Assembly: GCF_040732315.1 (NCBI RefSeq)
Contig: NZ_CP160388.1
Span: 1,327,501-1,391,500 of the forward strand
Length of the DNA: 64,000 bases
Origin: Oryzisolibacter sp. LB2S
GTDB taxonomy: Bacteria > Pseudomonadota > Gammaproteobacteria > Burkholderiales > Burkholderiaceae_C
Direction: 5' to 3'
In this document: in pieces, positions 37,224 through 46,739 of the stretch
How the letters are laid out: the number at the start of each line of letters is the position of its first letter
Position numbering within the stretch: position 1 is the stretch's first letter
The notes under the pieces: generated by a model
The model's database searches: none
Told to the model about the DNA's origin: nothing
Seen by the model: only the letters and a program-made list of their open reading frames with translations
Program-made: the position numbers and the translations under genes

Positions 37224-38062
37224 AACCGCCCCAGAGCCTGCATCTTCCAGGCGAGCCAGAACTTGCGCAGCGGCGTGAGGCTGGTGCGTTGATGCAGCAC
37301 CTGAAAGCCGTCGGCCTCGATCTCGGTGAGCAGCGTGCGGTAGATGCTGGCCATCATCAGGCCGGGCTTTTGCGCGCGCCGGTCCACGGCGGGCAGCAGG
37401 GCCAGGGCCTCGTCATAGAACAGGTGGGCACGCTGGGCCTGAAAGCGCATCAGCATGGTGAAGCGCTCGGAATACTCGCGCCCGGTGATTTCCTGGGCCT
37501 TGACGTCGAACTGCTGCAGCTCGCTCACGGGCAGGTAGATGCGCCCGCGCATGGCGTCCTCGCCCACGTCGCGGATGATGTTGGTGAGCTGGAAGGCCAG
37601 GCCCAGCTTGTGCGCGTATTCCGTGGTGCGCTCGTCGCGCTGGCCGAAGATGCGCGCCGCCACCTCACCCACCACGCCGGCCACCAGATAGCAGTAGCGC
37701 TGCAGGCTGCGAAAGTCGGGGTGGCGCTGCTGTTCCAGGTCCATCTGGCAGCCCTCGATGACGGCCTGCAGCTGGCGCTCCTCGATGCCATAGACGGGCA
37801 CATGGGGCATCAGCGCCTGCATCACGGGGTGGCTGGGCCGACCGGCAAAGGCCTGGGCGACCTCGCCCTGCCACCAGGCCAGCTTGGCCTGGGCCACGCC
37901 CGGGTCCGAGACATCGTCCACCACGTCGTCGACCTCGCGGCAGAAGGCGTAGAAGGCAGTGATGGCCGCACGCCTCTCGCGCGGCAGGAACAGAAAGGCG
38001 TAGTAGAAGCTGCTGCCCGAGGCTGCGGCCTTGTCTTGTACGTAATGCTCGGGGGTACTCAT
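37220..38062 (-). CDS. hpnD: Presqualene diphosphate synthase HpnD
   Basis: A 280-residue trans-isoprenyl diphosphate synthase that condenses two farnesyl diphosphates to presqualene diphosphate. Two Asp-rich motifs are visible: FCREVDDVVDD and NIIRDVGEDAMRGRIYLP. SGSSFYYAFLFLPRERR is the usual N-terminus. The ATG at 38062 is preferred; the frame is open further upstream but without family similarity. It sits between a UbiA gene and hpnE. Confidence 0.94.
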   Translation of the reverse strand: MSTPEHYVQDKAAASGSSFYYAFLFLPRERRAAITAFYAFCREVDDVVDDVSDPGVAQAKLAWWQGEVAQAFAGRPSHPVMQALMPHVPVYGIEERQLQAVIEGCQMDLEQQRHPDFRSLQRYCYLVAGVVGEVAARIFGQRDERTTEYAHKLGLAFQLTNIIRDVGEDAMRGRIYLPVSELQQFDVKAQEITGREYSERFTMLMRFQAQRAHLFYDEALALLPAVDRRAQKPGLMMASIYRTLLTEIEADGFQVLHQRTSLTPLRKFWLAWKMQALGRF

Positions 38063-38124
38063 CGGGGCGTGGGGTTGACTGGGCGGCGATTGTCCCATGG
38101 GCTCGAATGGCCGCCGAGGGTGGG

Positions 38125-39069
38125 TCAGTGCTGCGCCGCGACCTGGGCAAACCCCGCGGCCATGGCCAGGCCGTGCAGCAGCGTGGCGGCCACGGTGAGC
38201 GCGAGCGCGGGCCGGAGGCGCTGCGGCGCGCGCGCATGGCGCAGCAGCAAGGCGGCCGCGGCCAGCGACAGTGGCAGCGACACCAGGCCCCACAGTGCGC
38301 TGACCGGGGGGATCAGCAGCCAGGCGCTGGCCGCGAGCCAGCCATGTGCGGCGAGTACCAGGCCCAGGTAGGCCCAGGCCGCGCCTCGGGGGCCCAGGCG
38401 CACGGCCAGCGTGCGCTTGCCCGCGCGGGCGTCGGCCTCGGCGTCGGGAACGCCGTTGATGAGCAGGAGCGCGGCGACGAGCAGCGCAAGGCTCAGGGCG
38501 GCGCTGGCCGGAATCACGAAGAACTGGCGCCGCTGCACGTAGTCGCTGCCGATGACGACCAGAAACCAGGCCCCGGCGACGACCGGCTCGCCCAGGCCGC
38601 GCGCCATCAGCCGCAGCGGCGGGGCCGAATAACCCCAGGCCAGCAGCAGGCCGGCCAGGCCCAGCAGCAGCACGCCGCCCGCGGTCTTGACGGCGAGCAG
38701 CAGGCCCGCGGGCACCAGCACCAGCAGCAGGGCCTTGGCCAGGGCGTCGGTCTGGGCCTCGGTGACCACGCCGTTCTGGATCAGGCGCGAGCCGCCCGTG
38801 AACGGGTGGATGCCCTGGGTGTTGCCGGCGTCGGCGCCGCTTCTTGCGTCATGCAGGTCGTTGAGCACGTTGCCGGCCGCATGTGCCAGCACGGCCAGCA
38901 GCATGGTGGCGCCGGCCAGCGGCAGGTCGAGCCCGCAGCCGCAGGCGGCGGCCGTGGCCGTGCCCAGCACGCAGGCGACGACGGTGAGCAGCAGAAAGGC
39001 CGGGCGCGTCATGCGCCACAGCGTGGCGAGCGACGGGGTGGTGTCGTGAGCCTCGATTGGCATGGTCAC
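38125..39069 (-). CDS. UbiA-family prenyltransferase
   Basis: A 314-residue membrane enzyme with about eight helices. First Asp-rich motif NVLNDLHDARSGAD and second NGVPDAEADARAGKRTLAVR are the prenyl-diphosphate/Mg sites of the UbiA/MenA family. It transfers a prenyl chain to an acceptor that cannot be named; MenA-like proteins are nearest by eye. Start is GTG 39069 overlapping the hpnC stop (GTGA), or ATG 39063. Its place between hpnC and hpnD is unusual and suggests the acceptor or product belongs to the same isoprenoid pathway. Confidence 0.85.
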   Translation of the reverse strand: MTMPIEAHDTTPSLATLWRMTRPAFLLLTVVACVLGTATAAACGCGLDLPLAGATMLLAVLAHAAGNVLNDLHDARSGADAGNTQGIHPFTGGSRLIQNGVVTEAQTDALAKALLLVLVPAGLLLAVKTAGGVLLLGLAGLLLAWGYSAPPLRLMARGLGEPVVAGAWFLVVIGSDYVQRRQFFVIPASAALSLALLVAALLLINGVPDAEADARAGKRTLAVRLGPRGAAWAYLGLVLAAHGWLAASAWLLIPPVSALWGLVSLPLSLAAAALLLRHARAPQRLRPALALTVAATLLHGLAMAAGFAQVAAQH

Positions 39070-39953
39070 ATCCCGACGGCGCGGCCGGCCATGCGCAGCC
39101 AGTCAAAAGGTTTGAGCGTGGGACGGCTGCACAGGCTGGCGCCGCCCAGGGCCTCGACCTTGTCGAGTACGCACAGGCCGCCCTGCACGACCAGGCGCAG
39201 CTCCCAGCCCGCGCGCCCGCTCAGGCGATGCACCAGGGGCGCGCCCTGCAGCATGAGCTCCCGCGCCCAGGTGGCGCAGTCCAGGATCAGACGGTCGCTT
39301 CCGGGCGTGCGCCGCAGTGCGGCCAGGTCGGCGCGCGCCACGCCGTGGGCGGCGCAGTCGGCATCCGTCAGGTAGTGGCGCCCGCGCGGCAGGTCCACGC
39401 TCAGGTCCTGCCAGAAGTTGATGAGCTGCAGCGCGCTGCAGATGGCGTCGCTCTCGGCGAGGGCGGCCTCGTCCCGCAGGCCGTACAGGTGCAGCAGCAG
39501 GCGGCCCACGGGGTTGGCCGAGCGCCGGCAGTAGTCGAGCAGCTGCGTGCGGTCGGCGTAGCTCGCGTGGCTTTCCGTCATGGCCACGTCCTGGGCGAAG
39601 GCGTCGAGCAGGTCCTTGAGCAGAGGCACCGGCAACCCGTGGTCGTGCAGCGCCCGCTGCAGGGGCCCGAACACGGCGGCCCAGCGCGCGCCCGGGGGAT
39701 GTCCGCCGGCCACGGCGCGCAGCTCGGCGCGGTAGGCGGCCAGGTCGGCCAGGCGCTCGGCGGCCGAGGCCTGGCCCTCGTCGGCGATGTCGTCGGCCGT
39801 GCGCGCAAAGGCGTAAATGGCGGCAATCGGCTGGCGCAGCCGCGGCGGGCACAGCAGCGAGGCGACGGGGAAGTTTTCGTAATGCGTGACCGGCGCGGCC
39901 AGGGTGGGCGCGCCGGCGCTGGGGGAGGGGGGTGTCGAGGTCACGGCCGGCAT
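39066..39953 (-). CDS. hpnC: Hydroxysqualene synthase HpnC
   Basis: A 295-residue squalene/phytoene synthase-type enzyme that turns presqualene diphosphate into hydroxysqualene. Asp motifs are ARTADDIADEGQ and NFWQDLSVDLPRGRHYL. The ATG at 39953 (MPAVTSTPPS) fits; the frame stays open to 40016. First gene of the minus-strand module hpnC-ubiA-hpnD-hpnE. No squalene-hopene cyclase gene is in the window. Confidence 0.92.
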   Translation of the reverse strand: MPAVTSTPPSPSAGAPTLAAPVTHYENFPVASLLCPPRLRQPIAAIYAFARTADDIADEGQASAAERLADLAAYRAELRAVAGGHPPGARWAAVFGPLQRALHDHGLPVPLLKDLLDAFAQDVAMTESHASYADRTQLLDYCRRSANPVGRLLLHLYGLRDEAALAESDAICSALQLINFWQDLSVDLPRGRHYLTDADCAAHGVARADLAALRRTPGSDRLILDCATWARELMLQGAPLVHRLSGRAGWELRLVVQGGLCVLDKVEALGGASLCSRPTLKPFDWLRMAGRAVGM

Positions 39954-39959
39954 TGTCGC

Positions 39960-39989
39960 TTGACAGTGAAAATGGGTTTCACATAGATT
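39960..39989 (+). promoter_or_regulatory. RND operon promoter with palindromic operator
   Basis: -35 ttgaca (39960-39965), 18-base spacer, -10 tagatt (39984-39989). The spacer holds the inverted repeat gtgaaa-atggg-tttcac (39966-39982), a likely repressor site. Efflux operons are commonly repressed by TetR-type proteins, but no such gene is in the window. Confidence 0.65.
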
Positions 39990-40034
39990 ACTAACCAACG
40001 AGTCATTAAGCGCCACGCTGGCGTCACTTCGCCC

Positions 40035-41222
40035 ATGTCCAGCTTTTCAGTCCTTGCGCGGCCCCGATCGGGGCTTTTTTTGTGCGGTCTTGCGACCTGT
40101 GCGGCCCTGCTGGTGGGTTGTTCGCGCCCCGAGCCCGTGGCCGAGCCGCTGCGCTCCGTCAAGCTGCTGACGGTGGGGGTCTCGCCCCGGCAGATGCAGC
40201 TCGAGTATGCGGGCGAGGTGCGCGCACGCGTGGAGTCGCGCCTGGGGTTTCGCGTGCCGGGCAAGATCGTGCAGCGCCAGGCCGAGCTGGGCCAGCGCGT
40301 GCGCGCGGGCCAGGTGCTGGCGCAGCTCGACGCGCGCGACTATGAGCTGGCGACCCAGGCCGCACGCGCGCAGGTGGCCGCGGCCACCACGCAGCGTGAC
40401 CTGGCGGCGGCGGACTTCGAGCGCTTTTCCAAGCTGAAGGCGCAGAACTTCATCAGCGGCGCCGAGCTCGACCGGCGCGAGGCGCAGCTCAAGGCGGCCC
40501 AGGCGACGCTGGATCAGGCGCGTGCACAGCTCAGCACGCAAGGCCATCAGACCGACTACACGCGCCTGCTGGCCGATGCCGCGGGCGTGGTCACGGCCAT
40601 CGAGGCCGAGCCGGGCCAGGTGGTTGCCGCCGGCACGCCCGTGGTGCGCATTGCGCGCGACGGCCCGCGCGATGCCGTGTTCTACGTGCCCGAGGACCGG
40701 GTGGGCCTGCTGCGTGTGGGCCAGCCCGTACAGGTGCGCGCCTGGGCCGAGAATGCCCTGATGCCGGGCCAGGTGCGTGAGGTGGCCGCGAGTGCCGACC
40801 CGGTGACGCGCACGTTTCTGGTGAAGGTGGCGGTCTCGGGCGAGGCCGTGCCGCCGCTGGGCGCGACCGTCTATGTCACGCCCCAGTGGCCGGCCGGTGT
40901 GGGCGCGGAGCTCATCAAGCTGCCCACGAGCAGCCTGCGCCAGGAGGGGGGCGAGACGGTGGTGTGGGTGTTCGAGCCCGGCGAGGGCGACGCCGGCACC
41001 GTGCGCTCGCAGGTGGTGCAGGTGGCCACGGCCGACGGCAACGAGGCCGTGATCGCCGCGGGCCTGACGCCGGGCATGCAGGTGGTGTCCACGGGCGTGC
41101 ATGTGCTCACGTCCGGGCAAAAGGTGCTGGTTTACAAGCAAAAATGGGCTCCAGCGCCCGCGGATAAAGCGCAAGCAGCTACAAATAATGAAGTCCCTGC
41201 GGCGCCGGCGGCGACGCGTTGA
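40035..41222 (+). CDS. RND efflux periplasmic adaptor (membrane fusion) lipoprotein
   Basis: A 395-residue adaptor. The lipobox LLVGC puts the lipidated Cys at residue 29. It has a lipoyl-like half (FRVPGKIVQRQAELGQRVRA), a helical hairpin (about 105-175) and a beta-barrel part (YVPEDRVGLLRVGQPVQVRA). It links an RND pump in the inner membrane to an outer-membrane channel. The last 30 residues (after VLVYKQKW) are encoded by an interspersed repeat (41132-41189) and may be dispensable. The permease gene follows 9 bases later; no outer-membrane channel gene is adjacent. Confidence 0.9.
   Translation: MSSFSVLARPRSGLFLCGLATCAALLVGCSRPEPVAEPLRSVKLLTVGVSPRQMQLEYAGEVRARVESRLGFRVPGKIVQRQAELGQRVRAGQVLAQLDARDYELATQAARAQVAAATTQRDLAAADFERFSKLKAQNFISGAELDRREAQLKAAQATLDQARAQLSTQGHQTDYTRLLADAAGVVTAIEAEPGQVVAAGTPVVRIARDGPRDAVFYVPEDRVGLLRVGQPVQVRAWAENALMPGQVREVAASADPVTRTFLVKVAVSGEAVPPLGATVYVTPQWPAGVGAELIKLPTSSLRQEGGETVVWVFEPGEGDAGTVRSQVVQVATADGNEAVIAAGLTPGMQVVSTGVHVLTSGQKVLVYKQKWAPAPADKAQAATNNEVPAAPAATR
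41132..41189 (+). repeat. Interspersed repeat inside adaptor gene 3' end
   Basis: acaagcaaaaatgggctcca, then gcgcccgcggataaagcgc and aagcagctac: same family as the copy at 58189 and others. It is translated as the C-terminal tail of the adaptor. Confidence 0.65.
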
Positions 41223-41231
41223 GGGGGGGCC

Positions 41232-44200
41232 ATGGCATTGATAGAACCCAAGAAGGGCTTCAACCTCTCGCGCTGGGCCCTGGAGCATGGGCCGCTCACG
41301 CGCTACCTGATGGTGGTGCTGATGCTGCTGGGCTTTGCCTCCTACTTTCAGCTCGGGCAGGACGAGGACCCGCCGTTCACCTTCCGCGCCATGGTGGTGC
41401 GCACCTACTGGCCGGGCGCCACGGCCCAGCAGGTGGCCGAGCAGGTCACTGACAAGATCGAGCGCACGCTGCAGGAGGTGCCGTTCGCCGACAAGATCAG
41501 CAGCTACAGCAAGCCCGGCGAGTCGCAGGTGATCTTCGAGCTCAAGGATTTCTCCAAGCCGGCCGAGGTGGCGAACACCTGGTACCAGGTGCGCAAGAAG
41601 ATCGGCGACATGCGCCATCAGCTGCCCGGCAACATCCAGGGCCCGTTCTTCAACGACGAGTTCGGCGACGTGTATGGCGTGATCTACGCGCTGCAGGGCA
41701 AGGGCTTCAGCTATGCCGAGCTCAAGGACTTTGCCGACGAGGCCCGCCAGCAGTTGCTGCGTGTCAAGGACGTGGCCAAGGTCGACCTGTTCGGCGTGCA
41801 GGACGAGCGCATCTGGGTCGAGGTTTCGCAAAAGCGCCTGGCGCAGATGGGGTTGGAGCTGCAGTCCGTGCTGCAGCAGCTCGGCGGCCAGAACGCGGTG
41901 GAGAGTGCAGGCGCCATCGATACGCCGCAGGACGTGGTGCAGGTGCGCGTCGCGGGCCAGTTCACCAGCGTGGAGCAGTTGCGCGCCATGCCCATACGCG
42001 GCGCGCAGTCCGCGGCCCAGCTGCGCCTGGGCGACATCGCCGAGGTGTATCGCGGCTATGTGGACCCGGCGGAGGTCAAGGTGCGCTTTCAGGGCCAGGA
42101 GGTGATCGCGCTGGGCATTTCCATGACCAAGGGCGGGGACATCATCGCGCTGGGCAAGGCCTTGCATGCCGCCGTCGCCGACATCCAGAAGCAGCTGCCA
42201 GCGGGCGTGCAGCTGGCGCAGGTACAGGACCAGCCGGCGGCCGTGGCAGGCTCGGTCAACGACTTCGTCAAGGTGCTCATCGAGGCCGTGGTCATCGTGC
42301 TGGGCGTGAGCTTCATCTCGCTGGGCCTGCACAAGGGCGGGCGCCTTGGCTGGTATGTGGACTGGCGCCCGGGCCTCGTCGTGGCCATCACCATTCCGCT
42401 GGTGCTGGCCGTGACCTTTCTGGCCATGCACTACTTCGGCATCGGGCTGCACAAGGTGTCGCTCGGCTCCCTCATCATCGCCCTTGGCCTGCTGGTCGAC
42501 GACGCCATCATTGCCGTGGAGATGATGGTGCGCAAGATGGAGGAGGGCTATGACAAGATGCGCGCGGCCACCTTTGCCTACGACATCACGGCCATGCCCA
42601 TGCTCACGGGCACCCTCATCACGGCCGCGGGCTTTCTGCCCATCGGCATCGCCAAGTCGGTCACGGGCGAATACACCTTCGCCATCTTCGCGGTGACGGT
42701 GATCGCGCTGGTGCTCTCGTGGATCGTCTCCGTCTATTTCGTCCCCTACCTGGGCACGCTGCTGCTCAAGGTCAAGCCGCACGACCCCGACATGCCGCCG
42801 CACGAGGTCTTCGACACCCCGTTCTACGCGCGCTTTCGCAAGACGGTGGACTGGTGCGTGCAGCACCGCTGGCTGACCATAGGTGCGACGCTCGCGGTCT
42901 TTGCGCTGGGCATCGCCGGCATGGGGCGGGTGCAGCAGCAGTTCTTCCCCGACTCGAGCCGTCCCGAGGTGATGGTGGAGCTGTGGTTCCCCGAGGGCAC
43001 GTCGTTTGCCGCCAACGAGGAGGTAACGGTGCGCGTGGAGCAGCGCCTGCGCGAGCAGGCGGGCGTGGATACGGTGGCCACCTGGGTGGGCTCGGGCACG
43101 CCGCGCTTTTACCTGCCGCTGGACCAGATCTTTCCGCAGAGCAATGTCTCGCAGTTCATCGTGGTGGCCAAGAGCCTGACCGAACGCGAGGCATTGCGTC
43201 GCCAGTTGCCGGCCATGCTGATCGAGGAGTTTCCTGAGGTGCGCGGACGCGTGAAGCTGCTGCCCAACGGCCCGCCAGTGCCCTATCCGGTGCAGTTCCG
43301 CGTCATGGGCACCGACCCGGCCGAGCTGCGTCAGCGCGCCGACGAGGTCAAGGCCGTGATGCGCACCAATGTCCACATGGTCGGCGTGAACGACAACTGG
43401 AACGAATCGGTGAAGGCCGTGCGCCTGGAGGTGGACCAGGACAAGGCGCGCGCGCTGGGCGTGAGCAGCCAGTCCATCGCCCAGGCGGCGCGCACCATGT
43501 TCAACGGCACCGTCGTGGGCCAGTACCGCGAGGGCGACCGGCTCATCGATATCGTGCTGCGCCAGACGCCCGAGGAGCGCGACACCATCTCCGGCATTGC
43601 CAACGCCTATCTGCCCACGGCCTCGGGGCGCAGCATTGCGCTCACGCAGATTGCCAAGCCGGTCTTCACCTGGGAGCCGGGCGTGATGTGGCGCAGGAAC
43701 CGCGACTACGCCATCACCGTCCAGGGCGACCTGGTCGAGGGCATGCAGGGGGCCACGGTCACCGAGCAATTGCTGCCGGCCCTGCGCAAGCTCGAGGCCG
43801 GGTGGCAGGCCGCGGGCAGCGGCGTGCGCATCGAGGTCGCGGGCGCCGTCGAGGAAAGCAGCAAGGGCTCGTCCTCCATCGTTGCCGGCGTGCCCATCAT
43901 GCTGTTCATTGTGTTCACGCTGCTCATGCTGCAGCTGCACAGCTTTGGCCGGTCGGTGCTCGTGTTCCTGACCGGGCCGCTGGGCATTGCCGGCGTGGCG
44001 GCGGCGCTGCTGCTGTCGGGGCGGCCGTTCGGCTTCGTGGCGCTGCTCGGTGTGATTGCGCTGATGGGCATGATCCAGCGCAATGCGGTCATCCTGATCG
44101 ACCAGATCGAGCTCAACCGCAGGGCCGGGGTGTCGACCTGGGACTCCATCGTCACCGCGGCCGTGTGGCGCCTGCGGCCCATCGTGCTGACGGCAGCCGC

Positions 44201-44366
44201 CGCCGTGCTGGCCATGATCCCGCTGTCGCGCAACGTGTTCTGGGGGCCGATGGCCGTGGCCATCATGGGCGGACTGATCGTGGCTACCGTGCTCACGTTG
44301 CTGGCCTTGCCCGCCATGTATGCCGCCTGGTTCCGGGTTCAGAGGCCCGACGCTGAGGACAAATGA
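41232..44366 (+). CDS. RND multidrug efflux permease
   Basis: A 1044-residue HAE1-type inner-membrane pump of the AcrB superfamily, driven by proton influx. It has the usual two-fold layout of twelve helices and two large periplasmic loops. The proton-relay Asp pair in the fourth helix is D423-D424 (GLLVDDAIIAVEMM). LTIRLVTAATL-like family segments include MLTGTLITAAGFLPIGIAKS and ALMGMIQRNAVILIDQIE. It forms a pair with the adaptor upstream; substrates are unknown. Confidence 0.93.
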   Translation: MALIEPKKGFNLSRWALEHGPLTRYLMVVLMLLGFASYFQLGQDEDPPFTFRAMVVRTYWPGATAQQVAEQVTDKIERTLQEVPFADKISSYSKPGESQVIFELKDFSKPAEVANTWYQVRKKIGDMRHQLPGNIQGPFFNDEFGDVYGVIYALQGKGFSYAELKDFADEARQQLLRVKDVAKVDLFGVQDERIWVEVSQKRLAQMGLELQSVLQQLGGQNAVESAGAIDTPQDVVQVRVAGQFTSVEQLRAMPIRGAQSAAQLRLGDIAEVYRGYVDPAEVKVRFQGQEVIALGISMTKGGDIIALGKALHAAVADIQKQLPAGVQLAQVQDQPAAVAGSVNDFVKVLIEAVVIVLGVSFISLGLHKGGRLGWYVDWRPGLVVAITIPLVLAVTFLAMHYFGIGLHKVSLGSLIIALGLLVDDAIIAVEMMVRKMEEGYDKMRAATFAYDITAMPMLTGTLITAAGFLPIGIAKSVTGEYTFAIFAVTVIALVLSWIVSVYFVPYLGTLLLKVKPHDPDMPPHEVFDTPFYARFRKTVDWCVQHRWLTIGATLAVFALGIAGMGRVQQQFFPDSSRPEVMVELWFPEGTSFAANEEVTVRVEQRLREQAGVDTVATWVGSGTPRFYLPLDQIFPQSNVSQFIVVAKSLTEREALRRQLPAMLIEEFPEVRGRVKLLPNGPPVPYPVQFRVMGTDPAELRQRADEVKAVMRTNVHMVGVNDNWNESVKAVRLEVDQDKARALGVSSQSIAQAARTMFNGTVVGQYREGDRLIDIVLRQTPEERDTISGIANAYLPTASGRSIALTQIAKPVFTWEPGVMWRRNRDYAITVQGDLVEGMQGATVTEQLLPALRKLEAGWQAAGSGVRIEVAGAVEESSKGSSSIVAGVPIMLFIVFTLLMLQLHSFGRSVLVFLTGPLGIAGVAAALLLSGRPFGFVALLGVIALMGMIQRNAVILIDQIELNRRAGVSTWDSIVTAAVWRLRPIVLTAAAAVLAMIPLSRNVFWGPMAVAIMGGLIVATVLTLLALPAMYAAWFRVQRPDAEDK

Positions 44367-44468
44367 GGCGCCGTGAATCGCAAGCTCTTCGCGACAGAGT
44401 AAAATCTGCCGTTTGACCTATTTCACCCGGGCGGTCTTTGCCGAGGCGGTCCGGGTGGCACAAGAACC

Positions 44469-44555
44469 GCGCGGGTGGCGAAATTGGTAGACGCACCAGG
44501 TTTAGGTCCTGACGCCAGCAATGGTGTGGGGGTTCGAGTCCCCCCCCGCGCACCA
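44469..44555 (+). tRNA. tRNA-Leu (anticodon TAG)
   Basis: Acceptor gcgcggg (44469) pairs with cccgcgc (44545-44551), CCA is encoded (44553-44555). Anticodon loop ggtttaggtcc gives TAG. A long variable arm marks a class II tRNA. Located 51 bases before tig. Confidence 0.96.
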
Positions 44556-44605
44556 CAAGTGAAGACCGCGGCACAGCCCGGCACCCATCCCTGATAGGAA
44601 CATCT

Positions 44606-45916
44606 ATGGCCGTCACTGTTGAGACCCTTGAAAAACTCGAGCGCAAGATCACGCTGAGCCTGCCCGTCGCCACCATCCAGAACGAAGTGGATGCGCGCCT
44701 CAAGCGCCTGGCCCGCTCCGTGAAGATGGATGGCTTCCGTCCCGGCAAGGTGCCGCTGAGCGTTGTTGCCCAGCGCTATGGCTACTCGGTGCAGTACGAG
44801 GTGCTGAACGACAAGGTCGGCGAGGCCTTTGCCCAGGCCGCCAACGAGGCCCAGCTGCGCGTCGCGGGTCAGCCGCGCATCACGGAAAAGGAAGGCGCGC
44901 CCGAAGGTCAGATGAGCTTCGACGCCGTGTTCGAGGTGTTCCCCGAGGTCAAGATCGGCGACCTGAGCACCGCCGAAGTCGAGAAGCTCTCGGCGGAGGT
45001 CACCGAGTCCGCCATCGACAAGACCGTGGACATTCTGCGCAAGCAGCGCCGCACGTTTGCCCAGCGCGCGCAGGATGCGGCGGCCGAGGACGGCGACCGT
45101 GTGACCGTGGACTTCGAGGGCAAGATCGACGGCGAGCCCTTTCAGGGCGGCAAGGCGGAGGACTTCCAGTTCCTGGTCGGCGAAGGCCAGATGCTCAAGG
45201 AGTTCGAGGACGCCGTGCGCGGCATGAAGTCGGGCGAGAGCAAGACCTTCCCGCTGGCCTTCCCCGAGGACTACCATGGCAAGGATGTGGCCGGCAAGAC
45301 CGCTGACTTCCTGGTCACCATTAAGAAGATCGAGGCCGCGCACCTGCCCGAAGTCAACGAGCAGCTGGCCAAGTCGCTGGGCATCACCGACGGCACCGTC
45401 GAGGGCCTGCGCGCCGACATCAAGAAGAACCTCGAGCGTGAGGTCAAGTTCCGTCTGCTGGCCCGCAACAAGGCTGCCGTGATGGATGCACTCGTGGCCA
45501 AGGCCGAGCTGGACCTGCCCAACGCCAGCGTGCAGGCCGAGATTGCCCGTCTGCGCGACGCCGCGCGCGCCGATCTGAAGGCCCGTGGCCTCAAGGATGC
45601 CGACAAGGCGGACATCCCCGAGGATGTGTTCCGTCCCCAGGCCGAACGCCGCGTGCGCCTGGGCCTCGTGGTGGCAGAACTCGTGCGTGCCAACGACCTG
45701 CAGGCCAAGCCCGAGCAGCTCAAGGCCCATGTGGACGAGCTGGCCGCCAGCTACGAGAAGCCTGAGGACGTGGTGCGCTGGTACTTCAGCGACCGCCAGC
45801 GCCTGGCCGAGGTCGAGGCCGTCGTCGTTGAGAACAACGTCACCGACTACGTGCTGAGCCAGGCCAAGGTCAACGAAAAGGCCGTGTCCTTCGATGAGCT
45901 GATGGGCCAGGCCTGA
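44606..45916 (+). CDS. tig: Trigger factor
   Basis: A 436-residue ribosome-bound chaperone. The ribosome-binding tail is visible near the N-terminus ([21 protein letters not shown], i.e. the GFRxGKxP signature). A peptidyl-prolyl isomerase (FKBP) domain lies at about 150-245 ([18 protein letters not shown]) and a helical arm domain follows. Length is typical. It is the first gene of tig-clpP-clpX-lon. Confidence 0.97.
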   Translation: MAVTVETLEKLERKITLSLPVATIQNEVDARLKRLARSVKMDGFRPGKVPLSVVAQRYGYSVQYEVLNDKVGEAFAQAANEAQLRVAGQPRITEKEGAPEGQMSFDAVFEVFPEVKIGDLSTAEVEKLSAEVTESAIDKTVDILRKQRRTFAQRAQDAAAEDGDRVTVDFEGKIDGEPFQGGKAEDFQFLVGEGQMLKEFEDAVRGMKSGESKTFPLAFPEDYHGKDVAGKTADFLVTIKKIEAAHLPEVNEQLAKSLGITDGTVEGLRADIKKNLEREVKFRLLARNKAAVMDALVAKAELDLPNASVQAEIARLRDAARADLKARGLKDADKADIPEDVFRPQAERRVRLGLVVAELVRANDLQAKPEQLKAHVDELAASYEKPEDVVRWYFSDRQRLAEVEAVVVENNVTDYVLSQAKVNEKAVSFDELMGQA

Positions 45917-45961
45917 CCCATTGAGCTGGCACGCCGCCGCTGGCGGCGCGCCGCGGCTAGC

Positions 45962-45998
45962 GGGGCTTGTGCTTTGCTGCACAAGCCCCAATTCATTT
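45962..45998 (+). terminator. Terminator after tig
   Basis: Perfect 11-bp stem ggggcttgtgc (45962-45972) and gcacaagcccc (45979-45989), six-base loop, then aattcatttt. Probably partial termination between tig and clpP. Confidence 0.75.
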
Positions 45999-46032
45999 TC
46001 TGGGTACAGTATCCGCCTGACTGGAGAAATAC

Positions 46033-46641
46033 ATGAGTGCACTGGAAACGCAGGCCTTGGGCATGATCCCCATGGTCATCGAGCAATCGGGCCGTGGCGA
46101 GCGGTCCTACGACATTTATTCGCGCCTGCTCAAGGAGCGCGTGATCTTCCTCGTGGGAGAGGTCAACGATCAGACAGCCAATCTGGTGGTCGCGCAGCTG
46201 CTGTTCCTCGAGAGCGAGAACCCGGACAAGGACATCTCCTTCTACATCAACTCGCCCGGTGGCAGCGTGACGGCCGGCATGGCCATCTACGACACCATGC
46301 AGTTCATCAAGCCCGATGTGTCCACGCTCTGCTGCGGCTTTGCCGCGAGCATGGGCGCCTTCCTGCTGGCTGCCGGTGCCAAGGGCAAGCGTTTCTCTCT
46401 GCCCAACTCCAAGATCATGATCCACCAGGTGCTGGGCGGCGCACGCGGTCAGGCGACCGACATCGAGATCCATGCACGCGACATTCTGCGTACCAAGGAG
46501 CAGATGAACCGCATCCTGGCCGAGCGCACGGGGCAGCCCGTGGAGAAGGTCAAGGCCGACACCGAGCGCGACTACTTCATGACCGCCGATGAGGCCAGGG
46601 ACTATGGCATCGTGGATCAGGTGATCTCCAAGCGGGCCTGA
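46033..46641 (+). CDS. clpP: ATP-dependent Clp protease, proteolytic subunit
   Basis: A 202-residue serine peptidase that forms the double-ring chamber fed by ClpX. The catalytic triad is S106 (GFAASMGAF), H131 (MIHQVLGG) and D180. [20 protein letters not shown] is the usual N-terminus. A good ggagaaata ribosome site precedes the ATG. A terminator and a 98-base gap separate it from clpX. Confidence 0.97.
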   Translation: MSALETQALGMIPMVIEQSGRGERSYDIYSRLLKERVIFLVGEVNDQTANLVVAQLLFLESENPDKDISFYINSPGGSVTAGMAIYDTMQFIKPDVSTLCCGFAASMGAFLLAAGAKGKRFSLPNSKIMIHQVLGGARGQATDIEIHARDILRTKEQMNRILAERTGQPVEKVKADTERDYFMTADEARDYGIVDQVISKRA

Positions 46642-46660
46642 TCGTCCGGCTCACTGGGCC

Positions 46661-46693
46661 CGGCGTTTCCCACATGGGAAGCGCCGTTTTTAT
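46661..46693 (+). terminator. Terminator after clpP
   Basis: cggcgtttccc (46661-46671), loop acat, gggaagcgccg (46676-46686; one G-T pair), then tttttattt. A good intrinsic terminator, so clpX probably has its own promoter in 46694-46739. Confidence 0.85.
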
Positions 46694-46739
46694 TTCGTTA
46701 TCATCTTGACAACTTCCCCTGTCATAAGGCATTGCTTCC

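Noticed and set aside
35934..40016. Carotenoid cluster (CrtB/CrtI-like)
   Set aside because: The synthase and desaturase-like genes match HpnC, HpnD and HpnE better in size, order and motifs; no carotenoid cyclase or hydroxylase is adjacent.
40047..43940. A very long minus-strand open frame opposite the RND adaptor and permease genes
   Set aside because: It is a shadow frame caused by high GC and codon bias; it has no protein family features and spans two well-supported genes and their spacer. The same holds for long frames opposite ntrB/ntrC (10140-12830), receptor 1 (22012-24756) and the molybdenum hydroxylase (60329-63832).
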